Assembly (NCBI GenBank): GCA_934045075.1
Contig: OW203736.1
Coordinates: 17,372,805-17,436,804 of the forward strand
Direction of reading: 5' to 3'
Origin: Yponomeuta sedellus
Lineage: Eukaryota > Arthropoda > Insecta > Lepidoptera > Yponomeutidae
Length of the DNA stretch: 64,000 bases
Notes under the pieces: generated by a model
Told to the model about the DNA's origin: nothing
The model's database searches: none
The model's input: only the letters and a program-made list of their open reading frames with translations
Shown: positions 42,666 through 54,223 of the stretch, in pieces
Position numbering within the stretch: position 1 is the first letter of the stretch
Layout: each line of letters begins with the position of its first letter
Made by a program: the position numbers and the translations under genes

Positions 42666-44252
42666 TTAATTGCACCTATATACATGTTTCACCGCATTTA
42701 TTAATTCTTCGTATGCATCTAAATGGTTTATCATTATTCTTCGCCTCCATGAGTAGTCACACAGCCAGTCTGCAAAATCATGTTTATGTTGCTGCTGCCT
42801 AAATTGTTTTTTTTAACCCTCTCCATTGGCTCTCGGTATCTCGGTGGCTCTGGGTGTGTGTCCCATGAGGTGCCACAAATTTATTTGTGGGGTCACTGTG
42901 ATTTACTCTTTTATAAATATATCCATGCTGAGGAAGGCTCAGATATGCTCTTCAATAATCTGTATGGATGATGGAGCCTTCCTCAACATGTTTTTTAATT
43001 AGTGGCACCAATATGTCCGCAGACCTTTAATTATCAGGACACACTTCCAGCCGCAAATTGTCGCTATCATCTTCAATCATTCCGATGACCCAATGTCCTT
43101 CAATATATCTGCCACGGTTGTATTTGCGTTTTCCGAACTTGGACTCATCAATTTGGACCACCTAATTAGGGCCCCCATCTTCCCTTGGGCCCTTTCCGTT
43201 GTTGATGAAACTACCGGACTGTCATCATTAGCCAATTCTTTTTTGGTTTGGTGATACGAAAGGCCCTCACTAAAAGCATACATGATTTGAAAAATCTATG
43301 TAAGGGCCAAGCGTGAATTTTCAAACCATGTCCCACTAGCCCGGGAGACTGGTTTTGTCCGGCAGTTATTTTTGCGACATCTAAACTTGCCAACTTGGCC
43401 AGATTCTTTCGTCAATTTCATTTGTGAACGGTGATAAGAACACATTTTTTGTCTCGGGATGAGTCCTCTCTCCTCCGCGAACTGAAGACACTGTTCATGC
43501 GTTCCCAATTTAGAGAAGATCTTTCTCCAGTTCAAAATAGATCTGAAACAAATAAAAAAGGGGTAAATTATAGAAAAGTACCTTTAGCATAGAAGTTTGG
43601 GGAGGCAAGGGAGGAAGAGGTGTCTTACACGTTCAACCTATGCCGCACCTACGCGCTCCGCTATGCTACGCGCTCCGCGACGCTACGCGCTTCGTCGCAC
43701 CTATGTTTTTGTTGTGAACCCCTAATATTTACTCTTTTATTTAAATAATAATGTTGAGGTGTAGGGTAGGAGAATTCTTCAACGTTGAACCTAACGCTCC
43801 TACGCGCTCCGCTACGCGCTTCGTCGCACCTATATTTCTACTATCACCGCCTAATATTTTACCCTTATATTATATGTATAACAATAAAACAATAATTACC
43901 TTAACTCATCCGAATAAGGATTCATTCGTCTGCCAGTTGACGCAAGAAGTAGCTTCTTCGCAGTAGCAATGTCCTCATCATCATCTTCCGAAGAACTAGC
44001 GACTAGCCATCCCACTGGGACCAGCCATACCACTGGGACCAGCAACCGGTTCGTCAGAGACTGACGACACAAGTGGCTCATTAGAGTCCAACACTTGCAC
44101 TAACCCAGTAGGCACAAGAGGCTTAATAGAGTCCATCACTCGCGCACTACGAGGCACCGAAGAGGAGGCCGTGACAAGCGGCTCAACAGAGTCCATCACT
44201 CGCACATCACTCGACTCTTCAGACACAGAAACATAGGGCTTCGGAGACGCCA
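42666..44252 (-). pseudogene. Merlin / ISXO2-like transposase, two exons, broken
   Basis: Exon 1 (43900-44252) starts MASPKPYVSVSEESSDV, carries three VMDSxEPLV-type repeats and ends RRMNPYSDELR at a GTAATT donor. Exon 2 starts at 43542 after TTTGTTTCAG in matching phase: ILNWRKIFSKLGTHEQCLQF, a zinc-ribbon-like CSYH...FRCRKNNCR, VSRASGTWFENS, then VVQIDESKFGKRKYNRGR with catalytic D, GHWVIGMI, HTDY, and HGYIYKRVNHSDP, finishing near FADWLCDYSWRRR. A frameshift in exon 1, frame changes near 43290-43390 and two nonsense codons (43170 region and TGA for Trp at 42948) disable it. Merlin elements relate to bacterial IS1016/ISXO2. Confidence 0.78.
43640..43880. repeat. Two-copy GC-rich repeat in Merlin intron
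   Basis: CCTACGCGCTCCGCTA and CGCTTCGTCGCACCTAT recur at 43650-43702 and 43798-43832, with short internal duplications of CTACGCGCTCCGC. Each copy is followed by similar AT-rich sequence. Probably a duplicated segment of the intron. Confidence 0.7.
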
Positions 44253-44816
44253 TGGTAGTCAAACGTTGTAAGGATTACAAGAGTACGTTAAACGATCTCA
44301 ACTGCAAGGGCGACAAACGATGACTGACAGATAAAAGGACGCTAAGAACAAAATGACGCCGCGTCACGTTCCGTTCATGTTAACAAATTTTGTGTTCTAA
44401 GTATTTTTGTGAAATCATAACCTGTAGTAAACATTCTTAGTAACCTATTGTTTACTGTGTGTTAGTAATGCAGTGCGACAAGGCTTATAATGAACGTGGG
44501 CAGTGGCGCTGCGGTGACTTCTGAAAAATTCCTTAAATAGCAGGGTAAAAAATATAATTAAAAATAGTTTTTTTGTGATCTTATAAATTAAACATACAAT
44601 CATGACTGAATAATTAGAATAAAAATCTATGATGAAAATCAAGTTCGAGGTTAGGTACATGGTTAAAGAAAAAATGGTAATAAATTTCTACATCATTTTA
44701 TTATAATTTATGATCAATTTTAACAACATCCAAAGGACAAACACCTTCCATATAATTTTCGCTGATTTCGTCTTCATCATCTTCATCGCTACTTTCCTCA
44801 CTGTCAGAAAACACTT

Positions 44817-45619
44817 GTGAAGAATACCGTTCACCCACTACCATCCTACGAAACAAGTCTACCAGTTAAATCAAAAACTGCGCAAATATCTAAACCTAGA
44901 CCGAAAAAGATACCCGCCAATAAGGTCCTACCAGCTGAACCTAAATTGAAAAGGACTCTAACCACGTCTATGGCTAGAACACAAGGGAAAAAAAATTATG
45001 TCTCCTAAGCACCCAGCGACATATTAAAATGCTACAGACAGCCAAACAAACCCTGGGTACAGAATATGACTTATGTCACTATCTTTTACCAAATAGGGGA
45101 ATAAAAATGCTTTTGAACGAAATAGAAACTAAAGTGGCTGACTTCACTATGGACGACTACTGTGGAATATTCATAGATGCGGAAGACTTCAAACACACTA
45201 GCAATTACGTCCATCTAATTCTATCCTTGAGAACTTCTCTACAAAAAAATACATACACAAACGTATTGATATGCCTCCCTACTTATAAACACGGTACGCG
45301 AAACAGAGACCTTTTCGATTCAAGGGTTAAAATGTTTAATCACTTACTGAACCTAGACATAATCACACATGAATACGGATATCTTGTAGACTCGAACCTA
45401 CACCTGAGCTACGACTCTACTATGTTTTATAAGATGACTGACGCCCTTAAACGACATGGCTTGAAGCAAATAATGGTGGAAGTAAAGGACAGAATAAGCC
45501 AAATAAATGACTGGCATACTGAAACATCTGAATTCAATGCATATCGGGGTCAAATAGAGCTAGAAGACAAAGTAAAATCACCATCGGAAACATCATTTTT
45601 TCGTCGTTTCTCTACATAA
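44817..45619 (+). pseudogene. LINE ORF1 with SGNH-like region
   Basis: A basic, Lys/Pro-rich leader (KNTVHPLPSYETSLPVKSK) is separated by a stop from a 196-residue frame: LLNEIETKVADFTMDDYCG, YVHLILSLRTSLQ, TNVLICLPTYKHGTRN, ITHEYGYLVDSNLHLSYD. The order and spacing resemble SGNH/esterase-like ORF1 proteins of insect CR1/Jockey-type LINEs. No clear GDS Ser block is visible. ORF2 of the same element follows directly. Confidence 0.5.
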
Positions 45620-45631
45620 CAGAAATAACAG

Positions 45632-48185
45632 TCTCGGATTCCTACATCAAAACATAGCTGGTGCACTGAACAAACAGATTGACCTACTATGTGCAATAGA
45701 TTATCTGTCCAACAAAGGGAGACACACAGACATCTTATGTTTATGTGAAACAAACATATCTCGCGGATCTGAGATAAATTTAAAATTACAGAATTTTTAT
45801 TTGGCCGCTTCCTATTCTCGAAAAAAATGCAGAAAAAGAGGAGTAGCAATAATGACCCGCAATGAGATTGAATACACACCTTTACATGAAATCGACGAAC
45901 TGTATTCGAGTGCTGTGGAATAAATGTTACAAAGTACAATATCATAGCCATAATGCATTTACACCAATAGAACACCAACATCGCCATCGTCTGTGTTCTT
46001 TCAAAAACTAAACCAACTATTGGATATGGTGTGCCGACATAAAAGAAAAAGATATGTCATTTGTGGTGACTTCAACATAGATATTCTAAAACACTCGAAC
46101 ATCTCTAGCGAGCTAGTTAATATATTAGAAACCTACAATTTAAAACTAGTCATCAACTCTCCAACTAGAATTACAGCTACATCTTCAACATGCATTGATA
46201 ATATAATAACGAATATTAACGTAGGTGAAGCCGCGGTTCATGATTTAGGACTCTCGGACCACACAGCTCAGTCTTACCATGTCCCAATACTAAAGCGTCA
46301 GCCACCCCCGGTCAAATGGTGGTATGTACACAGAAGAAATCACTCAGAAAAAGTTAACAGAATGCTTGGCGTCTCTTTCTTATCAAGAAGTATTTAGTGA
46401 AACAGATGCTACGAAGGTATTTAACGCATTCTATGAATTGTACATCATGTTCTATAATTTATGTTTCCCTATCGTGAAAATTAAGACATTTACTAAAAAA
46501 TATGCAACAAAATGGCTAACAAGAAGTCTACGTAACTGCTGTAAAAGAGACAGTTATTACTAAAGAGCAGACGTGATAAAAACTTAAAAACCAGTTATAA
46601 GAATTACTGTAGAGTTCTGAAAAAATGTATTATCTCACAACAACGAACTGTAAATTTGAAATATATTTCCAAAGCAAGAAATAAATGTAAAAGTGCATGG
46701 GATATAATAAAGAAATATAAAACATTGGATTGCAATAAAAATACGATTGACAAGATATCAATCAACGACATAGATATAACAGATCCACAAGTGATTGCTG
46801 AGTCATTTAATAACTTCTTTATTCATAGTGTAAGCGAAAATTGCTTATCAAATGTGGATCAAATAAATTATATAAAAATTGTCAATTTAGAGTGCAGTAT
46901 ATTTTTAAAACCACTTGATGAAATGGAGTTAGTAAAAATAATTAAAAGTCTCAACAATTCTAAAGCCGTAGGATATGACGACATACGTACTGATCTAATA
47001 AAGAACAATACTATCCACATTGTAGGTCCGCTTGCATAGGTTATTAATCTCTCTTTGGAACAGGGTGTATTTCCAGAGGTACTCAAGCAATCTATTGTAA
47101 AACCCTTATTCAAGAAAGGAGACTAATGGAAAGTTGAAAATTATAAACCTATCACTCTAATACCCATATTTTCGAAAATATACGAGAAAGTTTTTTTGAA
47201 AAACAATATTCTGTGTGAGTCACAACATGGGTTTCGAAAAGATCGAAGCACAACACTTGCCACTTTTAAATTAATAAAACGTGTAATAACTTGCATAGAC
47301 AAAAAAATACCAGTGTCAGTAATATTTATGGACTAAAGCCTTTGATTTTGTATGTCACAAAAGGCTCCTCGCAAAGCTGTATAAATATGGTATACGTGGC
47401 TCCGCAATGGCATGGATTGCTTCATATTTAAGTAACAGAACTCAGCGTGTTCATAATTTAAGATACTGCTCGGAAACTAAAACTATGGTGAAATATAAGT
47501 CACTCTCAGCAATAATTTTGGAGTGCCACAAGGTGGGATATTAGCTCCTTTAATATTCTTGGCTCATATTAATGACCTGCCTAGCCACATTTCCCAGGAA
47601 TGTATATCATTTGCCGACGATATAACCCTGATTGTCGCGGGTAACAATAAGGTCACATACAAAGAAGAAGTAAAAGAGACGTTAGGACAGGCTATCTCGT
47701 GGCTATCAGCTAATAATCTTAAGGTCAATATTAACAAAACTAAATTAATGCAATTCTGTAGTATTAAGGGCACAAAAGAAAATCTCTGTATAGAGTATAA
47801 TGGCGACAAAATAGAAGAAGTAGATGAAATTAAGTTTCTAGGTCTAATGTTAGATAGCCATTGCAATTGGAAAACACAGGCACATAGTATATGTCACAAA
47901 ATTAATAAATTTATATATGCACTTAGAAAAACAAGCCAACATGTGTCAATAGAAGCAGCAAAAATTGCCTATAATGGGTACATAGACTCTACGTTGCGTT
48001 ACGGGATCGTTCTCTGGGGCAATTGTACAGAAATCGATAGAATATTTAAATTACAAAAACGCTGCATTCGGGCAATATTTGGCTTAAGACAAACTGATTC
48101 ATGCCGCTCATACTTTAAAGACAACAGTATTTTACCCTTGCCTTGTCTGTACATACTAGAGGTCTGTGTTTTTGTGTATAATTAA
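45632..48185 (+). pseudogene. LINE ORF2: endonuclease + reverse transcriptase, multiply broken
   Basis: Endonuclease blocks: LGFLHQNIAGALNKQIDLL, LCLCETNIS, GVAIMTRNEIEY, ICGDFNIDIL and STCIDNIITN plus LSDHTAQ. Reverse transcriptase blocks: LNNSKAVGYDDIRTDLIK, ENYKPITLIPIFSKIYEK, SQHGFRKDRSTT, MPQGGILAPLIFLAHI and the catalytic FADDITLIV, then a C-terminal thumb to 48185. At least six stops or frame changes lie between. It is a CR1/Jockey-type element closely related to the tail at 39.1-39.8 kb. Confidence 0.8.
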
Positions 48186-48618
48186 TAACAAATATTTGTT
48201 TCAACACAAACAAGATGTATCCGAACGTACGTTACTCTCACAATATAAAAATAAACTACACCGACCGCCGAACTATGTGCATAGATATATAGAATAAATT
48301 ACCTAATTTATATAGAGAAAATCCCCCCCAATAGTTTTAAGAACCGTATTTTTAAATATCTTATGGACAATTGTTTTTATTCCGTTAAATAATATTTAGA
48401 CTCTAAGTCATAGGTTTCCTAATCACTGTGATTGTAAATTTTAGTTTTACTATAGTTAAGAATAGCCATAAATCTAACCTCAATTGTTATGCATGATAAT
48501 TTTAAATACTAAATATGTGTATACACCTGAAAAGGTAGAACATGGAAATTCAGATGTAAGCAACTACAACCGCTAAATGTAACCTATGTTTTGGACACAA
48601 TAAATTCATTCATTCATT
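48186..48618 (+). other. LINE 3' UTR and tail
   Basis: AT-rich 3' untranslated sequence of the LINE ending in AATAAATTCATTCATTCATTC, a short (ATTC)n tail typical for this type of element. The junction with host DNA is at about 48618. Confidence 0.65.
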
Positions 48619-50219
48619 CGCCCATAAGCTCCGTTGGAAGAGCCTCGAGTACCTCCTTTGCAGTTAGGTTTTTATACATCGGAATGATATCGCTGTACGC
48701 ACCCACATTCTTTTTTGTGATTATATTCTTTTAAATGCACTAACAAGTAACATTTTACTATGACTGAAAATTTGAACGATGTTAAAACTAACTAACCATG
48801 CTCTCACAAATAACTCAAGTTATGCTATTGTTTTGCTATTGTATACTATAAGACTTGTGTCATAATAGGAACTGTAAAAGATAGGTATTGAACCGGCACC
48901 TAGAAGGCTTTTCACGTCATTCCTCTTTCTTTCGGACAAATCCAATTTTTTGTCATAAAGCCGTTTCCGCTCTTGAGACCGATTGCTCCTTGTATTGGTT
49001 CTTTTATTACCCAGATTAAGTTCTTTGAAATCGTTAAAGAAGAATGTCTTGTAGTATATTTTTCGCGGGTCTGACGCATGTGATCAAAAACGCCAATAAA
49101 CGCGAAGGCCAATTAAAGACTTTCCCAAATACGCAACATGATAAGTGAATTACTAAAGCTACTCGTATATTACTGTAAGCTATACATAATACCTAAAACA
49201 TAGATGCCACTATCTTAGTAGGCTATTTGCCATAAACGCAAATTTTCAAAACGTATATAAGTAAGATCCCATACACGCAGATTACCTACCAAAACCGTGA
49301 TAAGCAAGTTGCCATAAACGCAAATGATGAAAACCCAAAAACCTAAAAAAGGTGAGTCGCGACCCGTACACGCAGATTACCTACCAAAACCGTGATAAGC
49401 AAGTTGCCATAAACGCAGATGACAACAACCCAAAAACCTAAAAAACGGTGAGTCGCGACCCGTGGACCACCACCAGTGCATGCACGGGGATTGCCAAAAG
49501 TGTTACCTATAACCTCGTTCGGCCCAGTCGTTTTTTTGGAAATACTTAATTATGATCCAAACGTTCTATATAAATGACAAATCAGCAACTAGCATTACCG
49601 CTCAGAGATTTAATGTAGTTTTTTTATGTTATAGGTATCGGATATTTTTTTTATCTTGTACTGTTAGTAAATAGGTGTCTAAGTGTATTTTTATTAAAAA
49701 TGTGCAATATCTCTTGTTCTTTCAAAAGGACACTGGGTGTTAGTTGCTTAGAAGTAAGCTTATTTCATTTGTCCGTTTCGGAAGATTTTTTTTGTTGTGT
49801 AGTTATAATTTTGAGAAATTAACAAAGATCTTCAACAAATTAAAAATACTTACGATAACTTAACAAACCTTGGAATTGTGCTATTATTCATTCTTACGAA
49901 AAGTTAACATTTTACTAGATATATGTTCTTATCTGAGTTTCAGACCACCTATAGTCCACTTACAGCACATTATATTTAGGCACATTAGTCATTATCATAT
50001 ATAAATTCTTTCTATCTTAGTAACGACCCCATCATTATTCTTTACGAACAAAAATTAAACGAAAAGCCTCTTACGAAATCAAACAATAAATCGAAACAGA
50101 AGACTCAACAATATTAAAAACATGGTCACTCATTTAAGTTTCATTAAATATTTAACTTCTTTCTTTCTTCTTTCTTCAAATATTAAGCCTAAAGGCGTTA
50201 TTCGAAATCCTTTTTCTTA
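48619..50219. other. No gene recognised; contains a 96-bp tandem repeat
   Basis: No coding frame here matches a family I know; a 66-codon minus frame at 48912-49112 is unrecognised. Around 49268-49459 two units of about 96 bp repeat ACACGCAGATTACCTACC, CGTGATAAGCAAGTTGCC and GGTGAGTCGCGACCC. The rest is AT-rich. Confidence 0.55.
49268..49459. repeat. Tandem repeat, two 96-bp units
   Basis: Units start CCCATACACGCAG (49268) and CCCGTACACGCAG (49363) and end GTGAGTCGCGA. A partial third unit starts at 49459. The motif CCATAAACGCA recurs three times, including just upstream at 49230. Confidence 0.8.
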
Positions 50220-51270
50220 TATCCATAACAAGTAACATCTTTAGATCTCCTAATCTCCATAGTTAGTATTTTCATAATCTGGATACGTTGTCGTGCCTTC
50301 GTGGATATGAAAATCGCAAACCAGGCCTTTAGGGTTGGCTAAAACGAAAGCTTTCATATATTTTTTTTTAATTTCAATAATCATGCCGAGAGGGTTTGGT
50401 TTGCCAGGAAAATATCGTTTGCAAGGCCCCGTAAAAGGTATTCATGATCATTTCATCAAGAGATAAGGTTTGGTTTGTCTATTGAGCGCGATACCCAAAC
50501 TGAACTTTTTAAATGAGTGGACGCACTTTCCGCTCGCATATCCCTCGTAAGGTCTTCATGAAACACAAGCTTTAATGAATTCCGAAGAATTTTGAATCGA
50601 TTACGAGGCATAGCATCAGCAATGACGTTAATATGCCATTTTTTTCCCAATACATGCGTATGAATAATAATTTATGGTAGCCATAACCAAAATTATGCCA
50701 ATGTAGACATTGGACATCTAAACCAAGGCTTCGACCTTTTGTGTAAACAGCAGTTTCATTTATCTTTCGCACAATCAGCCTAATGATGTCATCATCGATG
50801 TTCTGTTTTGAGTTATTTTACCAAACTTTTCATTGTATATGGGTAAATAGGAAGCTTCCGAGAGCTGAAGAGTCTTAGAAAGAAAAGGTTTGGCTGACCA
50901 GTTGTTTGAGCTTCATCCCGTCTCCGAAGGCTGACTCCTTTCGCCATTTTGGAATGATATACTGCGGCCTCCGCCCCTATCTCTACAAGCGCCACGACTA
51001 ACAGGCCTCCTTGTAGCTCTGCAACTTCTTGACCTGCCTCGGGCATGATGTTGATGGTTGTGGAGCAGCTTCCTCTTCTGATTCAGATTCTGAGCTTGAG
51101 AGACAATCCTCGGGGGGACAAACTCTTGATCATCGCAATCATCATCACTGAAGTATCCAAGATCCGAATCATTCATAAGATCGTCTATATCTTCAGCTTG
51201 CAAAACTGCGGACAAAATTGTGTGTATAGTTTTAGTATCGGCCCAAAGGGGATTGTAAAGGACCAACTTC
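50220..51270 (-). pseudogene. piggyBac-like transposase, degraded
   Basis: The N-terminal part (51266 downward) is acidic, as in piggyBac: AEDIDDLMNDSDLGYFSDDD, then DQEFVPP. After several breaks come WHINVIADAMPRNRFKILRN at 50650, KPNPLGMIIEIK, and AFVLANPKGLVCDFHIHEGT near 50300. These follow the order of the piggyBac DDE domain. The segments lie in different frames with stops, and the C-terminal Cys module is absent. Confidence 0.7.
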
Positions 51271-51456
51271 TTGAATTTATGTAACTATGGCCCGTCGTCA
51301 ATTTTAATAGTAACCAACCAATTACAGAATAAAGAGAAAATGGTGATTTGGCACGAATGACGAATGTTAGACGTTTTAATTTTTTTTTGTCAATTATAAA
51401 GTTCAGTGGGTAAGTTCAATATTGAAATGTGTTAAAAATACCGTGCAATATACCTT
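51271..51456. other. No gene seen
   Basis: AT-rich spacer between the piggyBac relic and a family X fragment. Nothing recognised. Confidence 0.4.
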
Positions 51457-51700
51457 TTAAGAAATATTGATTCTCACTTCGTTCAAAAATAACTCGTGCA
51501 TTTTATTTACTACTAATTCTTCTGCCAAATACATGACATTGGGCTTGTCACGTAAAAAGTAATGCGACTGCCTGGCTTTGAAACTTTGTATATGTAGTTT
51601 TATCAAGTGGTTCAGCTCAAATGGAACTACGAGGCCTTGTGTCATGTGTACCTCGTTGATCTTTAGGTATGGTACCCGACACAATCTTTGATTGGATTGT
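51457..51700 (-). pseudogene. Family X fragment (SHY block)
   Basis: The minus strand encodes NHLIKLHIQSFKARQSHYFL, then VMYLAEELVVNKMHELFLNE. This is the HI.S....SHY.R...YL...L....M..L block that precedes the CxxC region in family X. The same block, about 85% alike in DNA, occurs at 55.69-55.87 kb. No flanking family X sequence was found here. Confidence 0.45.
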
Positions 51701-52067
51701 TCGCAATCGTCTACGTGTTGTAAGAAGCATTAATAGTTTCTGTAATAAATGCAAAATAATACCGCATATTTCGTATATCGCTGGCTCCGGGGAATAAAGC
51801 AGTTATTTCGAAAATCTAAATGTTGAGAAAAATATCCCTCTGGATCAGTAGTACTGAGTTGTCCAACTGGTTGTGCAAATGATACAATAATGTGTCTCTA
51901 GTACTACTTAAAAAAACGCAAGCATATTCCTTCGGGTTTGTTCATTGATAGTACAACTGCTACAACGATAAATTAACTAATTAAAACTCCTTACATAAAC
52001 AAACAACGTCCTGAGGAAGGTTTGCTGAAACTTTAAATAAAAATAAACAACATTGTTTTTCTCATCA
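51701..52067. other. No gene seen
   Basis: AT-rich, no convincing frame or structured repeat. Confidence 0.4.
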
Positions 52068-52271
52068 CTACTGCCTTGACAGTACATATATTTGTTTGAA
52101 AGGTTTCGGGCATCTCTGAAAGGTACCATCACTTAAAAATATCTTGCCAACTTTACGTAATTCCTGTGCTTCTTTTGAAGAAAATAATAATATACGATTG
52201 TTTTCATCGTCATTGTTATCTCCGAGAAGAAAATCTTCGTAGGGTTGAACTTTTTCCAAATCCGCGTACAC
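52068..52271 (-). pseudogene. MULE-type transposase fragment
   Basis: The minus frame reads ILLFSSKEAQELRKVGKIFL then SDGTFQRCPKPFKQIYVL. This is the first-Asp block (DGTF..CP..F.QLY) of Mutator-like transposases found in many insect genes with FLYWCH fingers. Only this block is present, so it is a relic. Confidence 0.6.
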
Positions 52272-52458
52272 TATTCTACTTTAGCTAGGTACTTTTTTCC
52301 TTCGTCTATATGCAGTGCATCAGTATTTATTGAACGTCTGTATATTTGGAATTAAGTGCAGTTCCTTATCTTTCATAGACGCCACTGTATTTTTTACACT
52401 GTATTTTGAACAGAAAATTAGATTGACTCTACTTTGACTAATGGTCTTGTAAAAAAAA

Positions 52459-54223
52459 GTATGGGCACCACTACGGCAAGTTATTTTTAAAATTGACGCA
52501 ACTAATTAAGATTCCAAAATGGTACAACACTCTAAGATAACTAGTCACAAGAAAAATATGCCCACCATTTGTAAACAAGAACCACAATTCTTATTTTTTT
52601 TGCCTATAGTAATAAATTTTACTATGTCCAAAAAATTGTTTTGTTATTTAAAAAAAATGAGAAATAAAATAATTAACATTATAGTAAATGTTCATATTGT
52701 TTTCCACCGGCATTAATACATGCACGACATCGCTTTAAAAAGGATCGTTTTTTTTTTTCGTGCATATCTTCTAGCGTTGATATGTACTGCAGCCTGAGTA
52801 TTTTTTTGCCGAAGCTCGTCCAATGTCGTAATTGGCTTTGCGTAAATCCTGTCTTTTATACAACCCCAATAAAAAAAGTCCAGGGGCTTAGGTCGGGTGA
52901 TCGGGGTGGCCATAAGATAGGACCAAGTCGCCCGATCCAACGCCCCGGATACTCTTGGTCTAGGTATTGTCTAACAGGACGAGCGTAGTGAGCTGGGCAA
53001 CCATCATTTTGATACCACATATTTTGTAGATCTCTTAAGGGAACGTCTTCTAGTAATTCTGGCAAAGCATTTTGTAAAAAGTTCAAATAACTGTCCCCAT
53101 TCAAGATTCCTCGTAATTCAAAAGGCCCAATCACTTTTCCATTTAATATGCCCGTCCGTAAGTTGACCTTAAATTGATATTGGGATTTGTCTTGTCTCAT
53201 CAGGTGCGGCTTCTCAGTGCTCTAGCTGTGTAGGTTGTGAAGATTTAGATAGCCATCTTTCTTGCAGGTTGATTCATCTGACCATATTACTTTGTCCAAG
53301 AACTGAGGATCTTCCCGGTGCTTTTGAAGCATCACACGGCAAAATGTGACCCGCAGTGGATAGACCCGTGGTAGTAACGTTTGCACACGTCTGTAATGAT
53401 ATGGATTACGTCTGTAATTATATGATATGTGATGTTTTAGAATTCGATGTGCTGAACTTTTTGGGATTCCCGTAGCTGCTGCTATGGCACGTACTGAGGT
53501 AGTCAAAACAATGTTTATTTCATTGAGAACTTCTTCATCGTATTCCGATCTAGGTCTGCCAGCGTTTCTTTTAGCTGACGGCATACGACTCTCCGAAAAC
53601 GCTTGATGCATATTCAGAAATACTGGATAATCTGGATCTTTAAGCGTTTGGGTACCTTTCGCGATACAATCTGCTAGCAGCGTTAGCCGACATTCTCCAT
53701 AAATGAGATGCATGTATTTGCGTATTCCATCGGCGTGTATGGTAGCGGCATGATAACGCTAAACAGTCCAATACACGCCAAAAGTCCAATTCACAAAACA
53801 CTGTCACAGTTAGTGCGAGAGCCACGTCAATTGAATACGGAAAGGTGCGCCGTAAACAAAGGAGCAGAGCGTACTCATTTGCTGAGAACAGGATGCTATC
53901 TACCTGCATTATTATCACTCAACAAAGAACATCTATCAATCCCTGTCTAACGTACACTTCTCGCTATCTTTCTCTCTCTCTCTCTTACTTTTAAATTTTA
54001 TCGTCCGTTCCATGAAAATTCTAGGAATTTGCAACTTATGACTTGTTTTGTGCATAAAGGAAAAGTGATTTTTACAAACAAGAAAAATTAAGAATTTTTG
54101 TTCTTGTTTACAAATGGTGGGCATATTTTTTTTGTGACTAGTTATCTTAGAGTATTGTACCATTTTGGAATCTTAATTAGTTGCGTCAATTTTAAAAATA
54201 ACTTGCAGTAGTGGTGGCCATAC
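52459..54223 (-). mobile_element. Mariner-superfamily transposon with ~140-bp TIRs
   Basis: The ends AGTATGGGCACCACTAC and the complement of AGTATGGCCACCACTAC start inverted repeats that match for about 140 bp (through CCACCATTTGTAAACAAGAA). Long subterminal repeats and a central transposase give a complete but decayed 1.77-kb element. Confidence 0.85.
52713..53751 (-). pseudogene. Mariner-superfamily transposase, broken
   Basis: The start MPLPYTPMEYANT at 53751 has an N-terminal HTH (ECRLT / ASRLYRERYPNA, in two frames), then GRPRSEYDEEVLNEI and a second HTH (VRAIAAATGIPKSSAHRILK). Catalytic residues: D in KVIWSDESTCKKDG, D in MWYQNDGCPAHYARPVR, D in WPPRSPDLSP. There is a frameshift near 53650, an in-frame stop at 53222, and a frameshift near 52870 after which PLDFFYWGCIKDRIYAKPI continues. 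Full length would be near 345 residues. The closest relative here is the fragment at 33.8-34.3 kb. Confidence 0.82.

Noticed and set aside
42915..42992. 17-bp inverted repeat CATGCTGAGGAAGGCTC / GAGCCTTCCTCAACATG as another fold-back duplication
   Set aside because: The Merlin-like reading frame continues through both halves with conserved residues (VEEGS, HTDY, HGYIYKRVNH), so the repeat lies in true coding sequence and is probably coincidental.
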